NCBI RefSeq assembly: GCF_026410505.1
Contig: NZ_JAPMIU010000005.1
Location: 124,001 to 188,000 of the forward strand
DNA from: Frateuria hangzhouensis
GTDB taxonomy: Bacteria; Pseudomonadota; Gammaproteobacteria; Xanthomonadales; Rhodanobacteraceae
DNA: 64,000 nt
Reading direction: 5' to 3'
The position numbers were made by a program, and so were the translations under genes. The first letter of the stretch is position 1, and each line of letters starts with the position of its first letter. Below are positions 15,812 through 23,708 of the stretch, piece after piece. The notes below the pieces were generated by a model that worked only from the letters and a program-made list of their open reading frames with translations, made no database searches and was not told where the DNA came from.

Positions 15812-16861
15812 ATGACTTACTGGTTTCGCCCCGCTTTGAAACCCCTTCCCGCGCGCGCACCGCCGGTGCGTGATCCGTGGAAGGACAACGCCCGCCTAGC
15901 CCTGATCACGCTGGTGGTGTTCGGCCATTGCCTGGAGCCGCTGCGCGGGGTGGCCTCGATCGACGCGCTGTACCGGTTTCTCTACCTGTTCCACATGCCG
16001 GCATTCGTATTCCTCTCCGGCGCGGTGGCGCGCGCCGACGTGGACCTGAAGCTGCTCAAGCGGATCGCCTTCCAACTGCTGTTGCCGTACCTGTTGTTCC
16101 AGGGGCTGTATGCCCTGGCGGCGCACGCGCCGGGCTGGCCCGATGACGGGCCGGCGGGCATCACCACGCCATACTGGCTGCTTTGGTATCTGCCCAGCCT
16201 GGCCGCGTGGCGCCTGCTGCTGCCGGTGTTCATGCGCCTGCGCCACCCACTTGCGCTGGCGGTGCTGCTGGCGCTCGCGGCCGGCTGGGCGGACGACGTG
16301 GGCTACCGGATGTCGCTGTCGCGGACGGTCGCGTTCTTTCCGTTCTTCGTGATCGGCCACCTGTACGCGCCAGCGTGGCGCGAGCGCCTGCGTGGCCCGC
16401 TCGCCTGCGTGCTGGCGCTGGCGAGCCTGTTCGCGCTGGGCTGGGCAGCCACCACGGTGCCGGATTCGCGCTGGCTCTATGGCAGCAACGGCTATACGGC
16501 GCTGGGCGTGGATGATGCGGCCGGCACGCTGTGGCGGCTGCTGCGGCTGGGCGCGGGCGTGGCCGGCACCGCTGCCTTCCTGGTGTTGGTGCCGCAGCGC
16601 GCGTACGCCGTTACCGCGGCGGGCGCGCGCAGCCTGCAGGCCTACCTGGCGCATGGCTTCGTGGTGAAGTTCGCCGTCGTGGCGGGGGTGTTCGGGTGGC
16701 TCGAGGCAAGCGAGCCGCCGCTGGTGAACGCACTGGCGCTGCTGCTGGCCGCGTGGGTCCTGGTGCGGCTGCTTGCCAGCGTGCCGGCGGCGCGCCTGCT
16801 GAGCCCGCTGACCAGCCCGCAATGGCTGGAACGGCACCTGTGGCGGGCGCCGGGCGCCTAG
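15812..16861 (+). CDS. Membrane acyltransferase (Acyltransferase_3 family)
   Basis: 349 residues with about ten transmembrane segments. The DPWKDNARLALITLVVFGHC N-terminus and the following FLYLFHMPAFVFLSG segment match the acyltransferase-3 family (fucose acetylase / OpgC-like), in which the first-helix His is needed for acyl transfer to extracellular sugars. The glycan acceptor is unknown. The open frame continues far upstream but is antisense or out of frame with other genes. Its last four bases overlap the convergent thioesterase gene. Confidence 0.88.
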   Translation: MTYWFRPALKPLPARAPPVRDPWKDNARLALITLVVFGHCLEPLRGVASIDALYRFLYLFHMPAFVFLSGAVARADVDLKLLKRIAFQLLLPYLLFQGLYALAAHAPGWPDDGPAGITTPYWLLWYLPSLAAWRLLLPVFMRLRHPLALAVLLALAAGWADDVGYRMSLSRTVAFFPFFVIGHLYAPAWRERLRGPLACVLALASLFALGWAATTVPDSRWLYGSNGYTALGVDDAAGTLWRLLRLGAGVAGTAAFLVLVPQRAYAVTAAGARSLQAYLAHGFVVKFAVVAGVFGWLEASEPPLVNALALLLAAWVLVRLLASVPAARLLSPLTSPQWLERHLWRAPGA

Positions 16862-17355
16862 GCCTCCGGCGATGCCCCGGGGCGAAGCGCGACCACCTGC
16901 TGCTCCATCGCCTTGGACAGCTGCATCAGCCGCAGGGCGTAGTCCTGCAGGCGGCGGTCCTCGTCGGTCTGCGGCTCCCAGCGGGCCACGGGCGTGGGCT
17001 TGCCGTCGGGGCTGTCCAGCGCCACGAAGACCATGACGCAACTGGTCGCCAGGCGCTGCTCGCCCTTGCGCAGGTCCTGCGCCAGCACGTCCACCGCCAG
17101 GTGCATGCTGCTGGTGCCGGTGTGGATCAGCCGCGCACGCACGGTGACCAGGTCGCCAATCAGGATCGGCGCGATGAACTGGATACCGCTGACCGAGACG
17201 GTCACGCAGTACGCACCGCTCCAGCCCACCGCGCAGGCGTAACCGGCCTGGTCGATCCATTTCATCGCCATGCCGCCGTGCACCTTGCCGCCGAAGTTGA
17301 CGTCGGTGGGCTGGGCGAGGAAACGGAAAGTCACTTCGTTCTGCTGGCCGGGCAT
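16858..17355 (-). CDS. Acyl-CoA thioesterase, hotdog fold (YciA-like)
   Basis: 165 residues starting MPGQQNEVTFRFLAQPTDVN. The NFGGKVHGGMAMKWIDQAGYACA segment (about 20-42) carries the conserved Asn and the hotdog-helix residues of the YciA/BACH acyl-CoA hydrolases. Hydrolyses acyl-CoA to free acid, probably limiting CoA trapping. Convergent overlap of 4 bases with the acyltransferase gene. Confidence 0.92.
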   Translation of the reverse strand: MPGQQNEVTFRFLAQPTDVNFGGKVHGGMAMKWIDQAGYACAVGWSGAYCVTVSVSGIQFIAPILIGDLVTVRARLIHTGTSSMHLAVDVLAQDLRKGEQRLATSCVMVFVALDSPDGKPTPVARWEPQTDEDRRLQDYALRLMQLSKAMEQQVVALRPGASPEA

Positions 17356-17387
17356 GGCGGTCCTGTCGTGGCGATGGCAGCGGTTGA

Positions 17388-17882
17388 TTATGCCCGGGCG
17401 CGCGCCGCCGATGGCGCCACCAGCGCCATCGGCGTGCTCAGGATGCCGTGGGGCGAGGGCCGTTCGGGGCCGGTCGCGATGAAGCCCAGGCGCCGGTAAG
17501 CCGGCAGGGCGCACCGGGTGGCATTGAGGGTGAACCGTCGCGTGCCGGCGCGGCGCACCGCGTCCCGCATCGCCCGCTGCCACAGCCGGCGGCCGATGCC
17601 GCGGCCCTGGTGGCGGGTGCCGACGAAGAAGTGGACCAAGTGGGAGTCGTCACGCATGGCCGCGATACCGACCAGCACCTCGCCCGTCCACGCCAGGTGG
17701 AAGCGCTGTCCGGCGAGCATGCGCTCGCGCAGGGAGCGCGTGCCGAGCCGGGCCAGCAGCGCCTGGCCGGCCTCCGGCGGCTGGTCGGGCAGGATCCAGC
17801 GGCGCACCACGCGATGCGCCAACAGGCCGATGGCTGGGGCATCCCCGGGATGCCCCAGCCGCAATTGCACGGTTTGCAACAA
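17388..17882 (-). CDS. GNAT family N-acetyltransferase
   Basis: 164 residues with the acetyl-CoA loop RHQGRGIGRRLWQRAM near residues 90-105 and the ALPAYRRLGF motif near 128. No ATG fits; two adjacent TTG codons (17882 and 17879) follow GGAGGGACG, so a TTG start is inferred. Codons 8-17 lie in a 29-base palindrome (17832-17860) that would fold strongly in the mRNA. Substrate unknown. Confidence 0.85.
   Translation of the reverse strand: MLQTVQLRLGHPGDAPAIGLLAHRVVRRWILPDQPPEAGQALLARLGTRSLRERMLAGQRFHLAWTGEVLVGIAAMRDDSHLVHFFVGTRHQGRGIGRRLWQRAMRDAVRRAGTRRFTLNATRCALPAYRRLGFIATGPERPSPHGILSTPMALVAPSAARARA
17832..17860. repeat. 29-base near-perfect palindrome inside the GNAT 5' coding region
   Basis: GGCTGGGGCATCCC, one central base, then the exact reverse complement GGGATGCCCCAGCC. 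It encodes residues around LGHPGDAPA on the minus strand and lies 20-50 bases after the start, where a hairpin could reduce initiation. Confidence 0.75.
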
Positions 17883-17957
17883 CGTCCCTCCGCTCGGTGG
17901 AGAACCAGTTTCATCAGGAGGCCGGCCTCCGGCAAGCCGGGGCGACCGGACGACCTC

Positions 17958-20141
17958 TCAGCGGCGCAGGCGGGTGACGCTGTGTTCCCATGGCGAGGGC
18001 TGCGCATGCGGGCGCAGCAGCCAGCAACCGTGGATGTCCGCGCGCCGCGCGAAGTCGAACGGGATGCTGGCCGCGCTCCAGTCCTCGATCGTAAAGCGCT
18101 CCTCCAGCGCCGCGGCGTCGAGCTTGAAGCGGCGGAAGTTGTTGGAGAAGACAATCACGCCATCGCTCGCCAACCGGTCGGCGCAGGCCAGCAGCAACGC
18201 GGCGTGGTCGCGCTGCACGTCGAAGTCCTCGGCGCGCTTGGAGTTGGAGAAGGTCGGCGGGTCGACGTAGATCAGCCCGTAGTGGCCGCGGTCCTGGCGC
18301 AGGAACGTGGTGGCGTCGGCCTGCATGAGCCGGTGCGCCTCGCCGGTGAAGCCGTTGCGCGCCAGGTTGCGCGATGCCCATTCCAGATAGGTGCCGGACA
18401 GGTCCACGCTGGTGGTGTCCCGCGCGCCGCCGGCGGCCGCGTACACGCTGGCGCTGGCGGTGTAGGCGAACAGGTTGAGGAAGCGCTTGCCGTGCGCCAG
18501 CTCGCGCAGCTTCGCGCGCACCAGGCGGTGGTCCAGGAACAGCCCGGTGTCGAGATAGTCGGTAAGGTTGACCAGGAAGGTCAGGCCGCCCTCCTCCACT
18601 TCGTGGAACTCGCCGCGCTGGTCGAAGCGGCCGTACTTGGCGCCGCCCTTGCCGCGCTCGCGGGTCTTCAGCGCGATGCGCTCGCGCGGCACGCCGAGCA
18701 CCTCGCCGGCCACGCGCACGATCTCGCGCAGGCGCGTGCGGGCGACGTCCACCGGCACGTCGGCGGGCGCCCGGTATTCCTGCACGTGCAGCCACGGTTC
18801 GTCACCCTCGCGGCCGTAGACGTCGATGGCAGCGGCGTATTCGGGCAGGTCCTGGTCGTAGGCGCGCCAGCAGAAGATGCCTTCGCGCGCCAGCCGCTTG
18901 CGCTGGTGGCGGACGGTTTTCTCCAGGCGGTTCTTCAGCATCTGGGCGCCGGGCGAGAGCGGCTTGCGTTCGCGCGGCGCCGTGTCCCTCGGAGTGATGT
19001 CGAAAGTCAGCAGCACGGTTTCCAGCGCGCCGTTGTAGAGCGCATAGCGCTTGTCCGCGTGCAGGCCGAGTGCGCGGCCCAGTTCCGCGTCGCCCGCCAG
19101 CACGGCCGCGCGCCAGCCGGTGAAGCGCTCGCGCAACGTGTCGCCCAGCGCGCGGTAGAGCTTCGGCATCTGCTCGCGATCGCCCAGCCGCTCGCCGTAG
19201 GGCGGATTGGTGATGGCCAGGCCAGTCGGCTGGCCGGGCGGCGGCGCGGCATGCGCCACGTCGTGCTTCTCCAGCGTGAGGAAGCCGGCCACGCCCGCGG
19301 CCTGCGCGTTGCGCTTGGCGGTCTGCACCATGCGCGGATCGGCATCGGAGCCGAAGAATACGGCACGCAGGTTGCGCAGGCCGGCTTCGGCACGCTCGCG
19401 TGCCTCCTCCAGCAGGCGCCTCCACAGCGCGATGTCGTGCTGCTTCCAGCCGAGCAGGCCGAAATAGTCGCGGCGCAGGCCCGGCGCCACGTCGGCGGCC
19501 ATCAGCGCGCCTTCGATCAGCAGCGTGCCGGAGCCGCACATCGGATCGAGCAGCGCGCCGCCGTCGGCGTAGACCTGCGGCCAGCGCGCGCGCAGCAGCA
19601 TCGCGGCGGCGAGGTTCTCCTTCAGCGGCGCCTCGCCCTGCTGCTCGCGCCAGCCGCGGCGGTGCAGCGGCGAACCGGCCAGGTCCAGCGAAAGCGTGGC
19701 GCGGTCGCGCTTCAGGCGAAGGTTGAGGCGCAGGTCCGGCTCTTCGGTGTCGACGGCCGGACGCGCGCCCTGGCGCTGGCGGAACTGATCGACCACCGCG
19801 TCCTTCACCCGCTGCGCGAGGAACTGGCTGTGCGTGAGTTTGCTCTGCGCGGTGTTCGCATCGACCGCCAGCGTGCCGTGCGGGGCCAGGTGCGACGACC
19901 AGTCGATCGACTGCACGCCGGCATACAGCGCCTCGTCGTCCGCGGCGTCGAACTCGGCCAGCGGCAGCAGGATGCGGCTGGCAAGGCGCGACCACAGGCA
20001 GGCGCGATAGGCGGTTTCCAGCGTGCCGGTGAAACGCACGCCGGCCAGCGCCTCATGCGCCTCGCCGGCGCCGAGCGCGAGCAGTTCGTCGCGCAGCAGG
20101 TATTCGAGGCCCTTGGGGCAGGTGGCGAAAAAGCCGTTCAT
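17958..20141 (-). CDS. rlmKL: Bifunctional 23S rRNA methyltransferase RlmKL
   Basis: 727 residues, the fused two-domain form. The RlmL half (m2G2445) has a THUMP region at the N-terminus, MCGSGTLLIEGALMAADVAP as its SAM motif and ITNPPYGERLGD as the catalytic NPPY motif. The RlmK half (m7G2069) has FLNLFAYTASASVYAAAGGA as its SAM motif and YVDPPTFSNSK near the C-terminus. The start ATG overlaps the stop of the upstream hydrolase (ATGA), so the two genes are coupled. Confidence 0.95.
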   Translation of the reverse strand: MNGFFATCPKGLEYLLRDELLALGAGEAHEALAGVRFTGTLETAYRACLWSRLASRILLPLAEFDAADDEALYAGVQSIDWSSHLAPHGTLAVDANTAQSKLTHSQFLAQRVKDAVVDQFRQRQGARPAVDTEEPDLRLNLRLKRDRATLSLDLAGSPLHRRGWREQQGEAPLKENLAAAMLLRARWPQVYADGGALLDPMCGSGTLLIEGALMAADVAPGLRRDYFGLLGWKQHDIALWRRLLEEARERAEAGLRNLRAVFFGSDADPRMVQTAKRNAQAAGVAGFLTLEKHDVAHAAPPPGQPTGLAITNPPYGERLGDREQMPKLYRALGDTLRERFTGWRAAVLAGDAELGRALGLHADKRYALYNGALETVLLTFDITPRDTAPRERKPLSPGAQMLKNRLEKTVRHQRKRLAREGIFCWRAYDQDLPEYAAAIDVYGREGDEPWLHVQEYRAPADVPVDVARTRLREIVRVAGEVLGVPRERIALKTRERGKGGAKYGRFDQRGEFHEVEEGGLTFLVNLTDYLDTGLFLDHRLVRAKLRELAHGKRFLNLFAYTASASVYAAAGGARDTTSVDLSGTYLEWASRNLARNGFTGEAHRLMQADATTFLRQDRGHYGLIYVDPPTFSNSKRAEDFDVQRDHAALLLACADRLASDGVIVFSNNFRRFKLDAAALEERFTIEDWSAASIPFDFARRADIHGCWLLRPHAQPSPWEHSVTRLRR

Positions 20142-20656
20142 GCGAGCGTGTCGAGGAACAGCGCGAACTGGCGTTCGATCGCGGGCAGGCTGCCGCCCAG
20201 CCGGTGATCGTCGTCCAGCACGAGCAAGGGCAACTGACGACGGCCGGCGAACGTGTAGATGTCGTCCAGCGGGCAGATCTCGTCGCGCCAGCCGTGGATC
20301 AGCAGCGTGGGCACGTCCTGGCGCAGGTCCAGCGCCGTGTCGACGCCGGGAATCGCCTCTGGCGTGGCGAGCAGGAACAGGCCGGCGACCGGGTATTCCA
20401 GCGAGGCCAGCGCCGAGACGAAGGCGCCCATGCTGGAACCGACCAGCAACGGCGGCGCCTCGCAGCCGGCGATCGCCGCGTGCAGGCGCGCCAGCCGCGG
20501 CGCCACCGAGGCGGCGTGGCCGCGGGCGTCGTCCTGGCGGTAGTCCGGCCGCTGCGTGCGCCAGCCACGTGCCTCGGCCAACGCCGCCAGGGCGCTGACC
20601 TTGGTGGCTTCCGGGCTGGAATCGGAGCCGTGCGAAAGAAGGATCGTGCCGCGCAT
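20138..20656 (-). CDS. Alpha/beta hydrolase (YqiA/UPF0227-like)
   Basis: 172 residues starting MRGTILLSHGSDSSPEATKV. The LVGSSMGAF segment (GxSxG nucleophile elbow, about residues 72-80) and the LLIHGWRDEICPLDD segment carrying the acid residue identify a small alpha/beta hydrolase. Substrate unknown. It directly precedes rlmKL with a 4-base ATGA overlap. Upstream it is divergent from the amidase gene, with a TATCAT box about 40 bases before the ATG on this strand. Confidence 0.9.
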   Translation of the reverse strand: MRGTILLSHGSDSSPEATKVSALAALAEARGWRTQRPDYRQDDARGHAASVAPRLARLHAAIAGCEAPPLLVGSSMGAFVSALASLEYPVAGLFLLATPEAIPGVDTALDLRQDVPTLLIHGWRDEICPLDDIYTFAGRRQLPLLVLDDDHRLGGSLPAIERQFALFLDTLA

Positions 20657-20723
20657 CGCTCGGGTCTCCGGACCATCGTGGGACCGCGCATGATAGCCGG
20701 TGGCGTGCGAGACTTCCCTCATC

Positions 20724-21278
20724 ATGCCCGCCATCGCCGACCAGCCGCTGCCCTACGTCGACCGCCTGCCCGAGCGGCCCGCCGCCACGGTGACGCTGGC
20801 AGTGATCCATTGCACCGAGCTGCCGGATCTGGCGATGGCGCGCGAGTACGGCGAGAAGGTGCTGTACGAGAGCGGGGCCGGCAACAGCGGGCATTACTAC
20901 ATCGACCGCGACGGCACGACCCTGCGTTACGTGCCCGGCACGCGCATCGCGCACCACGTGCGCGGGCGCAACGCCGATTCCATCGGCATCGAGCTGGTCA
21001 ACCGCGGGCGCTATCCGGACTGGTTCGCTGCGGGCAACCAGGCAATGGGCGAGCCTTACCCGGACGTGCAGGTCGTGGCGTTGCGCCAGTTGCTTGCGCG
21101 GCTTCGCGAGGAGTTCCCGAACCTGCGCGCGATCGCGGGTCATGAGGATCTGGACACGGCGCGCGTGCCGGCCAGCGATGATCCGGCCGTCCTGGTGCCG
21201 CGCAAGCTCGATCCCGGCCCGTTGTTTCCGTGGGATGCGATCGTTCCTGCGTGCGGGCTGGAGCGGGTCCGGGCCTGA
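20724..21278 (+). CDS. N-acetylmuramoyl-L-alanine amidase, AmpD-like (Amidase_2)
   Basis: 184 residues. The zinc ligand region VIHCTEL (H29) and the C-terminal AGHEDLD ... VPRKLDPGPLFPW segment match the Amidase_2/AmpD fold, which cleaves the bond between N-acetylmuramic acid and L-alanine. No signal peptide is visible, so it is probably cytosolic and acts in muropeptide recycling. Start MPAIADQPLPYVDRLP chosen by family. The stop codon lies inside a 17-bp-stem hairpin. Confidence 0.88.
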   Translation: MPAIADQPLPYVDRLPERPAATVTLAVIHCTELPDLAMAREYGEKVLYESGAGNSGHYYIDRDGTTLRYVPGTRIAHHVRGRNADSIGIELVNRGRYPDWFAAGNQAMGEPYPDVQVVALRQLLARLREEFPNLRAIAGHEDLDTARVPASDDPAVLVPRKLDPGPLFPWDAIVPACGLERVRA

Positions 21279-21309
21279 CCGGGCTTCCCACGAGCCCGGT
21301 CAGGCCCGG
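21269..21309. terminator. Strong hairpin overlapping the amidase stop codon
   Basis: Arms CCGGGCCTGACCGGGCT (21269-21285) and AGCCCGGTCAGGCCCGG (21293-21309) pair perfectly over 17 bp around a 7-base loop. No T-run follows, so it is not a textbook intrinsic terminator, but it could stall polymerase or protect the 3' end. The amidase TGA (21276-21278) is within the left arm. Confidence 0.55.
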
Positions 21310-21341
21310 GTCCTCTCCCCGGAGGGGCGAGGGAGCAAAGC

Positions 21342-21347
21342 TATAAT
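21342..21347 (+). promoter_or_regulatory. -10 box (TATAAT) for tesB
   Basis: A consensus TATAAT 31 bases before the tesB ATG. No convincing -35 is visible 17 bases upstream, where a CTCCCCGGAGGGG repeat fragment lies. Confidence 0.5.
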
Positions 21348-21378
21348 CGCCGTCCCTCCACGCACCCACGGACACCCC

Positions 21379-22245
21379 ATGCGGGAAGAACACGTCAAGG
21401 AACTGGTCGACCTGCTCCAGCTCGAGCGACTGGAAGACAACCTGTTCCGCGGCCAGAGCCGCGACATCGGCACCCGCTTCGTGTTCGGTGGCCAGGTACT
21501 GGGCCAGGCACTGTCGGCCGCGCAGGAGACCGTCGACCCGAAGCGCGAGGCGCATTCGCTGCACGCCTACTTCCTGCGCGCGGGCGACATCGAGGCGCCG
21601 ATCGTCTACTCCGTCGAGCGCGCCCGCGACGGCGGCAGCTTCTCGGTGCGGCGGGTGGTGGCGATCCAGCACGGCCAGCCGATCCTGAACGGGGCGATTT
21701 CCTTCCAGCGGCCGGAAAAGGGCTTCGAGCACCAGAGCGCCATGCCGGAAGTGCCTTCGCCCGAAGACCTCGAGCCCATGCGCCACCTGCCGCCGGACGA
21801 ACTGGCCAAGCTGCCGGTGAAGCTGCAGCGCTGGCTGGGCATCGACGGCCCCTTCGAGTTCCGCCAGGTGTGGCCGCGCGACGAACTGCACCCGGCCAAG
21901 CGCCCGCCGATCCAGCACATCTGGTTCCGCCTGACCGCGCCGATCGGCGACTCGCCGGTACTGCATCGCGCTTTGCTCGCCTACGCCTCGGACTTCCACC
22001 TGATCGGCACGGCCACGCTGCCGCACGGCATCTCCTACCTCACCCACAACGTGCAGATGGCCAGCCTCGACCACGCGATGTGGTTCCATCGCCCGTTCCG
22101 CGTGGACGAGTGGCTGCTGTATTCGTTCGACAGCCCCACCGCGCAGGGCGGCCGCGGGCTCGCGCGCGGGCAGATCTACAGCCGCGACGGCCGGCTGGTC
22201 GCCTCCACCGCGCAGGAAGGCCTGATCCGGCTGCGCAACGGCTAG
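21379..22245 (+). CDS. tesB: Acyl-CoA thioesterase II
   Basis: 288 residues, the double-hotdog TesB length. The N-terminus MREEHVKELVDLLQLERLED, the FGGQVLGQALSAA segment (about 35-47) and the ARDGGSFSVRRVVAIQHGQP segment are typical. The C-terminal half has the catalytic Asp region LAYASDFHLIGTATLPHG. Releases free fatty acid from medium and long acyl-CoA. Followed by a family C repeat. Confidence 0.95.
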   Translation: MREEHVKELVDLLQLERLEDNLFRGQSRDIGTRFVFGGQVLGQALSAAQETVDPKREAHSLHAYFLRAGDIEAPIVYSVERARDGGSFSVRRVVAIQHGQPILNGAISFQRPEKGFEHQSAMPEVPSPEDLEPMRHLPPDELAKLPVKLQRWLGIDGPFEFRQVWPRDELHPAKRPPIQHIWFRLTAPIGDSPVLHRALLAYASDFHLIGTATLPHGISYLTHNVQMASLDHAMWFHRPFRVDEWLLYSFDSPTAQGGRGLARGQIYSRDGRLVASTAQEGLIRLRNG

Positions 22246-22251
22246 CCTTTT

Positions 22252-22329
22252 TGCAGGAGCCCACGGGTGGGCGATGCTCTTGTCCTGGTGCATCGAAGCA
22301 AAAGCATCACCCAAACGTGGGCTCCTACA
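22252..22329. repeat. Repeat family C, copy 2
   Basis: TGCAGGAGCCCACGGGTGGG with CGATGC, then mirrored GCATCACCCAAACGTGGGCT ending in CCTACAG. Starts seven bases after the tesB stop. Confidence 0.92.
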
Positions 22330-22347
22330 GGGAAACCGCCGAGCAGC

Positions 22348-22353
22348 TAAACT
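22348..22353 (+). promoter_or_regulatory. Candidate -10 (TAAACT) six bases before a start codon
   Basis: TAAACT, then CGCTCC, then the ATG at 22360. No Shine-Dalgarno sequence fits, so transcription may begin at or near the ATG (leaderless). No clear -35. Confidence 0.35.
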
Positions 22354-22359
22354 CGCTCC

Positions 22360-22752
22360 ATGCGTCCGCTCTATACCTCTCCCCGCCAGGACAACATCGA
22401 CCGCGTGGTCTCTCTGCTTGCCGAACACGGCATCGAGACGACCGTCACCGGCCGTTCGAACTGGAATCGCCCCAGCTACCAGCGTTTCAGCTACTCCCAG
22501 CGGATCGACAGCCGCGAGAGCTGGCCGCAGGTGTGGGTCAACCGCGCCGACGACTACACCCAGGCGCGCACGCTGATGCGCGGGCTCGGGATCGAGCCGC
22601 TGGTGCGCCACGGCGAGGAACTGGCGGCGGCCCGCAGTCCGACGCCCGAGACGCGCCGCACCGGAGTGGCCACGCGCGTGCGGCGCATCGTGCTGCTGGC
22701 GCTGGCGGCGGCCTTCGTGGTGTTGATGCTGCGCTACATGGGCAAGATCTAG
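22360..22752 (+). CDS. DUF2007-like protein with C-terminal membrane anchor
   Basis: 130 residues starting MRPLYTSPRQDNIDRVVSLL. The first 90 residues form a small alpha/beta domain in which a short sequence window (ARTLMRGLGIEP) resembles DUF2007 'putative signal-transducing' modules. Similar xanthomonad proteins have been labelled 'pathogenicity-like', without a proven role. Residues about 108-127 form one membrane helix, placing the bulk of the protein in the cytoplasm under the positive-inside rule. No operon partner. Confidence 0.75.
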   Translation: MRPLYTSPRQDNIDRVVSLLAEHGIETTVTGRSNWNRPSYQRFSYSQRIDSRESWPQVWVNRADDYTQARTLMRGLGIEPLVRHGEELAAARSPTPETRRTGVATRVRRIVLLALAAAFVVLMLRYMGKI

Positions 22753-22893
22753 CGATGTGACGCGAAGCGTCTGACGCTCCATCGGCAGCGTTGGCCCGAA
22801 CCGGCGTCGGGCGCCGTCTTCTTGTTTCGATGATCCGCAGCTGTTCACAGGCGGCATGCCTGTGCGCCACCGCGATGGACTCTTCTCGGAATA

Positions 22894-22925
22894 TTTGCAT
22901 CCGCTCGCGCGCTCGGTCATAGAAT
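22894..22925 (+). promoter_or_regulatory. Candidate promoter of ate/bpt, possibly leaderless
   Basis: TTTGCA (22894-22899) and TAGAAT (22920-22925) with a long 20-base spacer. The -10 is followed by exactly six bases and then the ATG at 22932, with no Shine-Dalgarno. Confidence 0.4.
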
Positions 22926-22931
22926 CGACCC

Positions 22932-23639
22932 ATGCGCTCCGAACGCGTCCGCCTGTTCCAGACCCTGCCGCACCCGTGCGGCTACTACGCCGAGCGCACG
23001 GCGCAGAACCTGGTGATCGATCCGGCCGCGCCGCGGCTGGACCAGCTCTACGGCCCTGCGCTGGAACGCGGCTTCCGCCGCGCCGGTGGCCACCTGTATT
23101 ACCCCAACTGCCCGCAGTGCCGCGCCTGCACGCCCTGCCGCATCGACGTCGAAGGGTTCACTCCCGACCGCGCGCAGCGGCGTTGCCTCAAGCGCAACGC
23201 GGACCTGGAGGTGGTCGAATGCATGGCCGGCTACAACACCGAGCGCCACGCGCTGTACGAACGCTACCTGCGCACCCGCCACTCGGGCGGTGGCATGGAC
23301 GAGGCCGATGCCAGCGATTTCCGTCGCTTCCTTACCGCGCCGTGGAGTCCCACGCTGTTCCTGGAATTCCGCCAGGGCGCGCGGTTGCTGGCCGTGGCGG
23401 TCACCGACGTGTGCCTCAACGGGCTGTCGGCGGTGTACACCTTCTTCGACCCGGACGAGAGCGCCCGCAGCCTCGGTACCTACGCGATCCTGCAACAGGT
23501 GCAACTGGCGCGCCGCCGCGGGCTGCCGTGGTTGTACCTCGGTTTCTGGATCGAGGGCCACGCCAAGATGGATTACAAGCGGCGCTTCCGCCCGTTGCAG
23601 GTGCGCACGCGCGACGGCTGGGCTGCGCTCGAGCCGTAG
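22932..23639 (+). CDS. bpt: Aspartate/glutamate leucyl-arginyl-tRNA-protein transferase
   Basis: 235 residues starting MRSERVRLFQTLPHPCGYYA. The N-terminal Cys-rich PHPCGYY and CPQCRACTPCRIDV segments and the central YRRFLTAPW-like region match bacterial Ate1-type transferases (Bpt), which add leucine to N-terminal Asp/Glu and so mark proteins for ClpAP under the N-end rule. Full length. Its TAG stop (23637-23639) is the TAG of the GTAGGGTGGGC head of repeat A5. Possibly leaderless mRNA. Confidence 0.93.
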   Translation: MRSERVRLFQTLPHPCGYYAERTAQNLVIDPAAPRLDQLYGPALERGFRRAGGHLYYPNCPQCRACTPCRIDVEGFTPDRAQRRCLKRNADLEVVECMAGYNTERHALYERYLRTRHSGGGMDEADASDFRRFLTAPWSPTLFLEFRQGARLLAVAVTDVCLNGLSAVYTFFDPDESARSLGTYAILQQVQLARRRGLPWLYLGFWIEGHAKMDYKRRFRPLQVRTRDGWAALEP

Positions 23640-23700
23640 GGTGGGCTTCCGTCCACCGTATCCGATGCGATCTAAAGCGGTGGGCTGAAGCCCACCCTAT
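23636..23700. repeat. Repeat family A, copy 5 (supplies bpt stop codon)
   Basis: GTAGGGTGGGCTTCCGTCC at the left, GGTGGGCTGAAGCCCACCC with TAT at the right. Its first four bases contain the stop codon of bpt. Confidence 0.95.
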
Positions 23701-23708
23701 GGCCCGCG

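Noticed and set aside
17958-21143. A 1061-codon minus-strand frame that would extend RlmKL upstream
   Set aside because: The extra N-terminal part is antisense to the amidase and out of frame with the hydrolase. RlmKL homology begins at 20141, coupled to the hydrolase by ATGA.
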